DNA of 35,501 nucleotides. Origin: Trichomonas tenax. Its lineage: Eukaryota > Parabasalia > Trichomonadida > Trichomonadidae. The stretch lies in assembly GCA_023091735.1 (NCBI GenBank), contig JALKBU010000521.1:1-35501 (forward strand), given 5' to 3'. The position numbers were made by a program, and so were the translations under genes. The notes beneath the pieces are model-generated. The model saw only the letters and a program-made list of their open reading frames with translations. It made no database searches and was not told where the DNA came from. Shown here one piece after another: positions 1 through 8,645 of this stretch (the first letter of the stretch is position 1; each line of letters starts with the position of its first letter).

Positions 1-1358
1 TTCTGAACATTTGCGAAACTCTCCCTCAGAACCAGCGCCACGAAATTCTCGTTTACGACTTCGGTGGTGGTACATTTGATGTTTCAGTCGCAGAAGTCTC
101 TGGAACAAAAATCGAGATCCGGAATACTGATGGCGATTCAAAGCTTGGCGGTCAAGATATTGATTTAGAGCTTCTTGATTATATTGCAAAAATAATGCTT
201 AAAAAGAACAATTTTGATATCAAAAAAGAAGGCAATGAAAAGTATTTTGCTTTAGCCAAGAAACAATGTGAAGAAATCAAGATTTCATTTTCTGGTGGTC
301 TCAAAATTGCTACATTTACGATGAATATTCCGAGCTCAAATGAGCTTTATGAAAAAAAGATAAGAGTGAACAAATTTAACAGAATCATTGAAAACATAAT
401 TAAACGCACTATCGACAAAACAAGAGAATTATTGGATATCGATAATATGAAAGTCATGCTTATTGGCGGTTCTTCCTTTATCCCTCTTATCAAGGAAAAA
501 CTTATAACAGAGCTTAACCTTCCTGAGGATAAGATTCTCAACGTCAATGATCCATTATGTGCAGTTGCTCGTGGTGCTGCTTATCATAGATACATCATTC
601 ACAACAAAAAGCCAACAAAACCACCTACAAAACCACCAACAAATCCACCAACAAAGCCACCAACAAATCCACTAGATATACTAGAAGACAACTTAACAAT
701 TATACAAAGGCTGTCTAAATCAATTGGCCTCAAAATTTCACCTCCCACAGGTGTTCAAATTAAGAAACTTATTTACAAGAACGATGTTTTGCCATGCCAT
801 GGTTCAGCAACATTTGCAAATGCTTGTGATGGCGATGAACAAATTGATATCGAAATATTCGCGGGAGAAAGTTTATATCCAAATGAATGTGAAGCTATTG
901 CAGTATACCACATTCCAATCTATATGCCTGGACCAGCTCAATCAGTGCAATTCGATGTTGCATTTGATGTCGATGAGGAAAACCTTTTAACTTGCCAAGT
1001 TACTCCAAAGAACAACGCAATTGAGAAAAAATCATTCACAGTCGAGAATCAGTTTGCAATGTCAGATGAAAGTCTTCACGATATACAGTGCAACAATGAG
1101 CAATTTTCTGCAATTGAGCGCTTATCCAATAAGTATCAAGGACTGGTCGGTAAAGCAGAAACCTATATCGATCAAGTGAGTAGAAATGTTGGAGACAGGG
1201 AAAATGATATGAAGAAGAGGATGCAATTTGAAAATGATGTTAAAGAAATTGATAAATTCATCTCAAAACATGATGGCCCTGGCCTAACCCAAGATACGAT
1301 AGCCCAGCTTCAAAAATTGTTAAACGGATTCAAGGCGAAGTATAAATATCTCGAATAA
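1..1358 (+). CDS. Hsp70-family chaperone, 3' part (5' end outside window)
   Basis: The open frame runs in from the window edge (codons from base 3) and ends at TAA 1356-1358, about 451 residues. The ATG at 195 is internal. The phosphate-2 motif VYDFGGGTFDVSV is read at about 48-86, LGGQDID follows, and the adenosine motif VMLIGGSSFIPLIKEKL lies at about 450-500, so the C-terminal half of the ATPase domain is present. The substrate-binding beta domain (about 730-1040) and a lysine-rich helical lid complete it. The protein is divergent: the usual leucine-rich interdomain linker is not seen, and a Lys/Pro/Thr/Asn repeat (609-671) sits there instead. There is no EEVD tail (it ends KYKYLE), which argues against the canonical cytosolic Hsp70. 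The stop overlaps TAAA, the polyadenylation signal type reported for T. vaginalis. Role inferred: ATP-driven protein folding. Which paralogue it is remains unclear. Confidence 0.93.
   Translation, partial: LNICETLPQNQRHEILVYDFGGGTFDVSVAEVSGTKIEIRNTDGDSKLGGQDIDLELLDYIAKIMLKKNNFDIKKEGNEKYFALAKKQCEEIKISFSGGLKIATFTMNIPSSNELYEKKIRVNKFNRIIENIIKRTIDKTRELLDIDNMKVMLIGGSSFIPLIKEKLITELNLPEDKILNVNDPLCAVARGAAYHRYIIHNKKPTKPPTKPPTNPPTKPPTNPLDILEDNLTIIQRLSKSIGLKISPPTGVQIKKLIYKNDVLPCHGSATFANACDGDEQIDIEIFAGESLYPNECEAIAVYHIPIYMPGPAQSVQFDVAFDVDEENLLTCQVTPKNNAIEKKSFTVENQFAMSDESLHDIQCNNEQFSAIERLSNKYQGLVGKAETYIDQVSRNVGDRENDMKKRMQFENDVKEIDKFISKHDGPGLTQDTIAQLQKLLNGFKAKYKYLE
609..671 (+). repeat. Pro/Thr-rich tetrapeptide repeat in Hsp70 linker
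   Basis: About five tandem copies of a four-residue unit (PPTK or PPTN) are encoded by near-identical 12-base units built on CCACCAACAAA. The repeat lies between the last helix of the ATPase domain (ARGAAYHRYI) and the start of the substrate-binding domain. Confidence 0.85.
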
Positions 1359-1399
1359 AAGAAAATTATTTTAAAAAACGTAAAAGCTAAAATTTATGC

Positions 1400-3748
1400 T
1401 CAATTGAATCTATTTGCTGCCTTGACAATTGCTGTGACTGCCTTAGCTGCAGCATTGACAGACTCGAATGTGGCGATGCCAGCTCTGCGCAGTCCGTCGA
1501 TGAGTGGTTTGTATCTGGCGCCAGACTCGATAGCGCAGATAAGTGGCTTGTTCGGGTACTCTTCCTTGAGCTTCTTGAGAAGTAGAAGGATTGAGTTTGG
1601 ATCGCTAAGCTCCTCCTCAAGGCACTTCATAGAGTTTGTCTCTGGGACGAATGCGCAGACACCAACGTCGCACTGTGGATCCTTAAGAACTCCACGAAGG
1701 ATCTCGTAGTAACCTCTGTCTGGGAAGATTGGTGTGACATCGAGAACTTCAGCAACATCGACGACCTCACCGATCTTGTACTTCTTGTAGACGCCTTCGA
1801 TAACTTCCAATGATTCCTTGGACCACTTTGGAAGATGAATCATCTTTTCTGTGCCGTTCTCCATCATCTGGTCAGCTGTCTCGCACTTCTGGAAGCCAGC
1901 GTTTGTCATGGCAGCGATGCCGATGGAGTGCTTCTTAGCCTCTTGCATAAGCTGTGGATAGAGTGTAGAGAGAGCAACAAAATTGTTCCATTCCTCTGTT
2001 GAGTCAGCAACAATGGCGCCAGCATTCTCTAAGAGGCTCTTGAACATACCGTAGTCGCCTGCCATAGCAGCTGTATGGCCTTTAGCTGCACGAACGCCAG
2101 CCTGGGATCTTCCGGCCTTGTAGATGACGACTGTCTTGCCCAAGTCGTTGGCGTGCTTGACAATGTTCATAAGTCTGACGCCTTGACCATCACCAAGGCC
2201 TTCGATGTAGAGACCGAATGTTGTGATATCTGGGAGATCGACGTAGTGCTCGAGGAAGTCTGTAACAGAGAGATCGAGTTGGTTGCCGACAGAGATAGCA
2301 ATCTTTGGAAGGACAGATGGATAGAGGTCTGAGATTCTTGAAATCATGTAGGCACCGGACTGGCAGAGGAATGCACAGTTGCGAGCACCAGTAATGCCAT
2401 CGTGAGAAGAACGCTCTCTCGGGACGAAGACTGTGTTAATGCCACCATCCTTGAGGTTGCCAACTGTGTTTGGGCCGTTAACGACTGGTCTGTCTTTGCT
2501 CATCTTAAGAAGCTTCTCGTGGAGTTCGTTCTGCATCTTAGAGCCGTGCTCTGTCTCACCGAAGCCACCGGAGATGACCTGGATGGACTTGACGTTGTTG
2601 ATGTCGAATGCCTCATGAACGAGCTTGCCAGCACCCTGAGCTGGAACGCAGATGGAAAGAAGGTCGACCTTCTCTCCCTTGCGGTGCTTGTTGAGTTCAG
2701 CAAGGTTCTTGAAAGCTGGAACGCCACAGAGCTCCTTGACCTTTGGATGGAGGGCGTAAGCGTCCTTGATGCCGTACTTCTTGGCATTGTTGAGAATGAC
2801 TGTGCCTGGGTTGCGTTGGTTTGTCGTCGAAGCACCAGCGACGATGATTGACTTCGGGTTTGTGAGGCACTCGATTCTATCGAGTGGCTTGTCGGAGTAG
2901 GTAGAATCATAGTATGGGAGTGTTCCACGTGGGCTGACACGCATAACGCCATCGAGTGCCCATAGCCTGCCCTTGAGAGCGACTGTTGGGTTGACTTCAA
3001 GCTCGTCGATGATGTACTTCGTATCCCTGTTGTACTGGGAGTACTGTGTCATGAGATGTTGGACCTTCTTGAGGAGTGGAACGAGTTCATTTTTGTTGAG
3101 GTGGTTCTTTGTGCCGCGAACTCTGCCTGAGGCGAGGTTTGTGGCTGGGATTTTGTCGACGATGCCATTATATACGTTGCTGTTCAAGAGTGCTGGAATG
3201 AAGATCTGCGCGTGATCTGGCTTCATGACAGACTTAAGATATTCGACTGTTGTGCCACCGAAGCCGTAGCAAACGAGTGGGCCGAAGAATGGGTCCTGGT
3301 AGCCCGAAATTAAAAGCTCTGTTCCGAAATCGCCGCTCATCTTCATCTGTTCGACAAATAATGTGCCTTCAAGGTAGTATGGAGAGTTCTCGTTGAAGCG
3401 CTCGTTGAAGACCTTCATGGCGTTCGCAATTCCCTCAGCAGTGTTCGGGACATTGAACTGGAGGCCGCCGATATCTGTCTTGTGTGTGACAAGAAGGTTA
3501 TCCTTGCGGTACCTGATGACACCCTTGGCGACAACCGTCGTGGCGTTGATATTCTTGACGACTTCCTCTGGAGAAGTCTGCTTTGTGGCATAGCAATGTG
3601 GAGCGATTGCGAAGCCTAGTTCTCCAATGATGGAGATGACTTCGTGCTCAGCGAGGAGGCCGTCTGGCCTCTCGGCGATGACCTTCTGGATCAACTTCTT
3701 GGTGTCAACAACTGAGAAGCGCGCACCAGTCTTGATTGCACTTAACAT
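1400..3748 (-). CDS. acetyl-CoA synthetase (ADP-forming), probable hydrogenosomal precursor
   Basis: A 782-residue NDP-forming acyl-CoA synthetase: acetyl-CoA + ADP + Pi gives acetate + ATP + CoA. Order of parts: ATP-grasp module (about 15-255, HKTDIGG at 89-95, DELEVNP at 248-254), CoA-binding Rossmann domain (about 290-400), a succinyl-CoA-ligase-like domain (NGPNTVG at 424-430, LCQSGAY at 461-467) with the phospho-histidine in KGHTAAMAG (His558), then a final ligase domain to the C-terminus. Single-chain Giardia and Entamoeba enzymes, as I recall them, have CoA-binding first and ATP-grasp last, so this is a permuted order. The N-terminus MLSAIKTGARF followed by S matches trichomonad hydrogenosomal presequences (Met-Leu-Ser, small and basic residues, Arg-Phe before the cut). 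The start is supported by that presequence and by an upstream motif at 3750-3757. Stop is TGA. C/G-ending codons dominate, as in highly expressed genes. Family call very sure; location inferred. Confidence 0.95.
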   Translation of the reverse strand: MLSAIKTGARFSVVDTKKLIQKVIAERPDGLLAEHEVISIIGELGFAIAPHCYATKQTSPEEVVKNINATTVVAKGVIRYRKDNLLVTHKTDIGGLQFNVPNTAEGIANAMKVFNERFNENSPYYLEGTLFVEQMKMSGDFGTELLISGYQDPFFGPLVCYGFGGTTVEYLKSVMKPDHAQIFIPALLNSNVYNGIVDKIPATNLASGRVRGTKNHLNKNELVPLLKKVQHLMTQYSQYNRDTKYIIDELEVNPTVALKGRLWALDGVMRVSPRGTLPYYDSTYSDKPLDRIECLTNPKSIIVAGASTTNQRNPGTVILNNAKKYGIKDAYALHPKVKELCGVPAFKNLAELNKHRKGEKVDLLSICVPAQGAGKLVHEAFDINNVKSIQVISGGFGETEHGSKMQNELHEKLLKMSKDRPVVNGPNTVGNLKDGGINTVFVPRERSSHDGITGARNCAFLCQSGAYMISRISDLYPSVLPKIAISVGNQLDLSVTDFLEHYVDLPDITTFGLYIEGLGDGQGVRLMNIVKHANDLGKTVVIYKAGRSQAGVRAAKGHTAAMAGDYGMFKSLLENAGAIVADSTEEWNNFVALSTLYPQLMQEAKKHSIGIAAMTNAGFQKCETADQMMENGTEKMIHLPKWSKESLEVIEGVYKKYKIGEVVDVAEVLDVTPIFPDRGYYEILRGVLKDPQCDVGVCAFVPETNSMKCLEEELSDPNSILLLLKKLKEEYPNKPLICAIESGARYKPLIDGLRRAGIATFESVNAAAKAVTAIVKAANRFN

Positions 3749-3749
3749 T

Positions 3750-3757
3750 TGTCATGT
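3750..3757 (-). promoter_or_regulatory. CATGACA-type motif just upstream of ACS start
   Basis: On the minus strand the sequence before the ATG reads AAAAACATGACAA, one base from the start codon. It shares the ACATGACA core with the motif upstream of the cullin and importin genes. Its closeness to the ATG would imply a very short leader, so its role here is less certain. Confidence 0.4.
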
Positions 3758-5360
3758 TTTTGTATTTTTTTTTTAGGTTTTTTGTTTGATGGTTATTTTG
3801 GTCGCATAGATATGGTTATGATATAGTCATCTCACTTCACTCTTCTCCAAGTATTCAATTTTTTATGGTTTTTTTCGATATAAATGACGCCGCGTTTTTC
3901 TTTGATATTTGTAAGGATGTCGTTTTGGAAGATTATTATGACTTGGGAAGAAAAAATGAAAGAAAGAAGATTTTTCGGGAAATAAAAGTGACACTTATTT
4001 AAGGGGTAGTAATAAATAAAGAGGGATGGTATAATAAGTTGCAACTAAAATCGGCTATTATCATCCTGATTAACTATCTAGCATATGGCAAACGTTTTAA
4101 TGAATTTTTGTTACTAATCAGATCAAGATCTGTACCAAAATATTGGATAACTCTGAATTTTACAGATTTTCTTCTGCCGAGCATTGAGTATTTGATGTCG
4201 CTTTGCGAATTTCTGAAATTTTTATAACATATTCGTGTGTTTTATATAAGATTGTGTGCTTCTGGAACTTATGACAGTGTGCTGCAAGGCTCGATCCAGC
4301 GCCTAGGCTTCAAGAAAAAGGCCAACAGATCTGTAGAGATTTGAATTTTCAATGTTTTGGAGAACTAGTTGATATTTTGGGTGCTCTGATTGAAGAGATT
4401 GCCATCACTTGATGATGGCTTGCAGAATCGAGTGAAAAATAAACATTGTACATAGTATCACGGGCATTATTAGGTGGTAATGGATCAATTAAACATGTGT
4501 TTTTGATGGGTAAAATCATGAGTTTTTTAGCAATTTAAAAAATTACAAAAAATAATTGTCTCTCGGAAGGAGAAGTTTGAGGCGTTTTTGCATTTTCCTA
4601 AGGTTCTTCCAAAACGACATCCATAATATTTGGAGTCTACATATGATGTTAATTATGAATTTATATTTATTCGGAATTTTAATGCATAAAAAGTGAGAGA
4701 AATAAATGACATGTAAACTATTTAATTATTAACCGCCATTTTAATTCATTCCCAAATTTCCTTAATATACACCATATTTCCTTTCATCTGTATTCATTTT
4801 TGGAATATCTAAGATCGTTGGAAGCGCTATTTTTGTTTTTTATTTTAATTTTTTGATTTTTATTGAAAATTTAAGGCCCCACTTGCATGTAAAATTAACG
4901 ATTCACCTTAAATTATTTTGATGATTTTTCCTTCTACTATAAAAATTTGTTAAAAAACAACCTTTGCTTAAAATGATTACTATCATATTTGGAGTCTAAT
5001 TGTAAAGGAAAGAGGCTTCAGTTCCTTAAATTTTAAAAAACTAGTTTTGGAATTAACATATTAAGTAGAGTTTTAGAGAGTTATGTTGCTTTATTAGCTA
5101 ATAGTACATGTGTGCATGATATTACACAGCATTATAGCAAATTTGATTTCATATTAATAAAATTGAATTAATCGACTTCTTGAAAAACAAAAATTAAAAT
5201 AATCAAATCAACATGTTTAAAACAACAATATATAATATTAGTTTTTCCTCATATAAATAAGATTTGATAGAAAACCGACTTTTTCTTAATGTCAAACAAA
5301 TAGAATGGCCAATTTAATTTAAGTGCTAATATTTAAACTATGTTAGTTTTATTACGAGAT
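3758..5360. other. AT-rich spacer
   Basis: No convincing gene. Isolated motif copies lie at 4707-4718 (TGACATGTAAAC) and 4884-4895 (TGCATGTAAAAT). A patch at about 4250-4440 is less AT-rich and has a short open stretch (about 30 codons) with no recognisable homology; it may be a decayed coding fragment. The 62-codon frame at 4039-4227 has no recognisable features. Confidence 0.6.
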
Positions 5361-5533
5361 TGGAGTGTAATGAAATAAAATTTATTGGAATAAAGGTAAC
5401 TTTATGCGAATAAAGTGAATTTGGAATCAAACCCTATTATGGAATAACCGTCAATTTGGAATAATGATGGTTATTTCATATGCCAAAAATAGGTCAAAAA
5501 GTGACAATAATAGAATACCCGAATTATTTGGAA
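5361..5533 (+). repeat. left terminal inverted repeat
   Basis: This pairs with 6217-6394 on the opposite strand. Shared blocks include ATAAAGGTAACTTTATGCGA, AAAGTGAATTTGGAATCAAA, AATTTGGAATAATGA and GAATACCCGA. By eye the arms are close to 90 percent identical. Confidence 0.8.
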
Positions 5534-6216
5534 TCGTCGAATACTTGGATATGCGAATAATGCTCTCAAAATTTGTAATCAACTTCGATGTTGGAATTAG
5601 GAATCATGGATAATAATGGAATCAAGAATACTTTGGATTAACCGACAGACAGTTGGAAACATAATCACTTTATCCTCAATTCCAATTCAAATTGAGATAG
5701 CATTATCATCCAGAATTTGTGGTAAAAAGGAAAAAGGAATGACTACAGCGAGCCAAACCAGCAAACCTCTTCATTAAAGCTTGGAGTGTTTTGCCAATTG
5801 AGCTTTGAGGCGAAGCAATTTTTCTCAATCTATTTCAGGTATTTAATCGCATACTAAATATTTGGAATCTCCGGATCTTCAAAATCGATGGGCACTTCAA
5901 ATATAGAGCATATGCAATAACAGTGATTAAAAAATCGAAAAGTTAGGAGTGATTTATTCTGATATCTTTTCATTTTAAAGCAAAACTACATTTTCAATCG
6001 ATAGAATTCATTGGCTGCTGTCTTGCATATATCATAGCACGCATCAATGTATTCTCTTTTCAACAAAAACGTCGAATCAAAGTGGAAGAATAACTGACAT
6101 GTAAACAAGCTCGATGCCAGCTAACAACTTTTTAATAAGTTGCTATATAACAGAGACCTTGAGGTCGATTCCTAATTCCATTATTCCACTTTTGATTACA
6201 ATTCCGAATTCATTTT

Positions 6217-6394
6217 GATTCCAAAAAAATCGGGTATTCCATTATTGTCACTTTTCGAACTATTTTTGGCATATGGAATAACCGTCATTATTCCAAATTG
6301 GCAGTTATTCCAAAATATGGTTTGATTCCAAATTCACTTTATTCGCATAAAGTTACCTTTATTCCAGTAAAGTTTTTTATTCCATTAAACTCCA
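6217..6394 (-). repeat. right terminal inverted repeat
   Basis: Reverse-complement partner of 5361-5533, ending CATTAAACTCCA. It resembles the outer end of the second element copy (33434 onward) more closely than it resembles its own left arm. Confidence 0.8.
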
Positions 6395-7633
6395 TTCACA
6401 TTTTGATGTATAAATAACCGAGACTAAATCACTCAATAAATACATTATTTCTGGATTTTTGTTAGTAGTACTGCTCCTTTGAAAATGATAAAACGCTCTG
6501 TTCAATGTTTAAATACAGCGAAAACTGTCCGCTAAAATAAGGTTATCAATAATGGAGACTTTATTGCTTCATATCTCGGGATACTATTTAGACTTGCGAT
6601 CCATGCATACCTTGTTCCTATATGCATATAGATGCTATGTCCAAAGTTTCAACCCAAAATGTTTTGAAAATAAAGAATTCCACACCTTGTTTACACCCAC
6701 TGAAATATGCATATAAAGCAAAAATTCCGACTGCTGAATGCTCATTTTGTATATCTATATATCGGATTATCTTATGAAAAACCAACTGAACATTGAATAA
6801 ATTGTTGTTTTTCTATTTATATTAACAAAACAATGTTGAGAGTTAGCAAGCTTACAGTTGGTATCTAAATTGCATAATACATTCGTAAGAGCTCATGTAG
6901 AAACATTTTAATTTTTGAAAAAAATTATTCCTCATCAGAACTCGAATTTTGCCAATATTTTTGAGTTGAAAAAATTATGAAATTATCAAAATCTGATACC
7001 GCAGACATCTAGCATATACATAGAAGTAGCATGGTATATAAAAATTTTTTATTCAAATTCACACCAGGTTTCTCTAAGCTTCTTGCAAAAGTAAAATTTC
7101 ATCACATAAGGTTATATTTTTGAATAGTTTTACATCAGATGCAAGTCGGGCTTTAATCGACATATACTTTTTATTTCTCTGCAAAAATGTTTAATTCTCA
7201 TTTTGCAGTATATTGCATTCGTTGATTTCATGAAAAATCAATTTTTTCTTCGGTATTTGATCTTTGAAAATGAAAATTTAGTAAAAAAATCTGCATTCGT
7301 CATTACATTGATGGGAAAAATTTGTAAAAGAATGAAAAAAAATGTCTTTTTTGGGATGTTGAGCGAGTAATAATGATACCATAACCAAGCATTATATATA
7401 CATAAAGTTTGATTGCTATATTTCAAATAGAAACATAATTTTCCAATATTTTCTTACTTAATGATACAATATTAGATACTTATAACTATTTAAACAAGTT
7501 TTCAAAACAATTTATAGGCGATGCACTTAATCACTGTGAGTAATAACGCTCTATATGAACAGATTTCAAATGATATTTTATTAAATAATTGATTTTAATC
7601 ACCATTTCATCTGCAATTAGACTTAATATCCAA
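6395..7633. other. AT-rich spacer
   Basis: No gene, RNA or clear repeat seen. Short frames, including 62 codons at 7238-7426 on the minus strand, look like chance. Confidence 0.6.
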
Positions 7634-7891
7634 ATGGGCATTGTTTATGTTATGAAAATGGAAATGTTGTCTTCTGATTTTGTGTCTAAAGGTCAAATTT
7701 TGAAATATTTTTGTGTGATCAGATCGGATCCGACAATTTACATGACAAATTCCAAAAATGTTGCTGAATTTCTTGATTCACAACGTTTTGTGCAGCAATG
7801 GCGAAATATACTTTCAATCATTGAAGCTCAACTCCACAGATTTCAATGTCACTATTCCTGCTGGTTATTCCATGTTTTTTCAGGCTTCTGA
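7634..7891 (+). pseudogene. possible out-of-frame N-terminal part of the 7758-8645 gene
   Basis: From the ATG at 7634 the +2 frame stays open to 7891 and overlaps the next frame by more than 130 bases. Its first part (to about 7800) reads like an extension of the downstream protein, while beyond that the other frame is more protein-like. One inserted or deleted base near 7800 would join them. It has no clear signal peptide, so even the joined form may be incomplete. Confidence 0.3.
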
Positions 7892-8645
7892 TAAAATAAG
7901 AATGACGGTTTTTACCGAATCCGAGCGAAAAGTATTTACCATATATAAAGATCAGTACATAAAGATCCACAGAGCCAATGTAATACTCAGAGCTTTTAAA
8001 AACCAAATTGTCAATCTTTATATTTGGAAAATTCCTACAAATTTGTGCGGAAATGCAAACATCCATTATTCAGCAGATAAATTCATTAAGTTTTCTAGTG
8101 AAAATTCTCACGCAAAGAATAATTTTTGTATTTTCCCTCAGTCAAACGCTTACAGCCACGAAATTTACGGAGTTTATCGCACACAAAAGAATTCATGTAA
8201 GTTAAATTTCTACTCAGTTGACTCTATTCACCTTAATATTTTTCAAGATTTTAGAGAAATGAATCATAAATTTAGCGAACCAGTGTATGTTTCAAATCCA
8301 AACTCTTCATTTAAACTCGACTTTTCATCTCCATACTTCATGCAATACACAGGATGCTCAGACTCCAAATTGAATATGGATTTTTCTTCTAAAGTTGAGA
8401 GACTTAAACAAAATAGCGCCGATTGCAATGTATACTTGATACCATCTTTAAACATGAAAGGTGGAATTAAATCTAACAATCCACTTGGATACGTTACAAT
8501 TGATAAATGCCAAAATAAGTCAGAAGACGTAGTCATATCGTTGTTTGTTATATCCACCGTATTCATTGTGTTTTCTGTACTGATGCTTGCAATAATTTTC
8601 ATTCCTGAAAAATCTTCTCCTTTCATCCGTTTCAGGATTTTCTAA
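7758..8645 (+). CDS. putative single-pass membrane (surface) protein, N-terminus uncertain
   Basis: A frame of 295 residues ends in TAA (8643-8645). Near the C-terminus is one strong hydrophobic span, VVISLFVISTVFIVFSVL plus seven more apolar residues (about 258-282), followed by a 13-residue tail ending PFIRFRIF. The long N-terminal part is polar, rich in Asn, Ser and aromatic residues, with scattered Cys and several N-glycosylation sequons, as expected of an extracellular domain. There is no signal peptide at this ATG, which is preceded by an in-frame TGA (7743-7745). A second frame at 7634-7891 overlaps it and reads similar polar sequence (MTNSKNVAEFLDSQRF), so the N-terminus may lie there, with a frame break near 7800. 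No homologue recognised. Base composition is as AT-rich as its surroundings. Gene or young pseudogene is open. Confidence 0.5.
   Translation: MLLNFLIHNVLCSNGEIYFQSLKLNSTDFNVTIPAGYSMFFQASDKIRMTVFTESERKVFTIYKDQYIKIHRANVILRAFKNQIVNLYIWKIPTNLCGNANIHYSADKFIKFSSENSHAKNNFCIFPQSNAYSHEIYGVYRTQKNSCKLNFYSVDSIHLNIFQDFREMNHKFSEPVYVSNPNSSFKLDFSSPYFMQYTGCSDSKLNMDFSSKVERLKQNSADCNVYLIPSLNMKGGIKSNNPLGYVTIDKCQNKSEDVVISLFVISTVFIVFSVLMLAIIFIPEKSSPFIRFRIF

Larger units (their letters stand above)
5361..6394 (+). mobile_element. non-autonomous terminal-inverted-repeat element, complete copy
   Basis: The left end begins TGGAGTGTAATG and the right end, read on the opposite strand, begins TGGAGTTTAATGG. Homology continues inward for about 175 bases on both sides. 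The 1034-base unit has no open frame of useful length, so it would depend on a transposase encoded elsewhere. A second, truncated copy in inverted orientation lies at 33434-34165, which shows that the sequence is dispersed. The ends are rich in GGAATAA and GGAATCAAA units. I saw no clear target-site duplication. Family unknown; a Mutator-like MITE or a derivative of a larger long-TIR element are both possible. Confidence 0.75.

Noticed and set aside
609..671. CRISPR-like or satellite array
   Set aside because: The repeat is a 12-base in-frame coding repeat inside Hsp70, without spacers.
195..1358. Hsp70 starting at the ATG at 195
   Set aside because: The same frame upstream codes the phosphate-2 motif of Hsp70, so the gene continues beyond the window edge.
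2402..2851. 149-codon frame opposite the ACS gene
   Set aside because: It lies fully inside the ACS coding region on the other strand and reflects its codon bias; no independent support.
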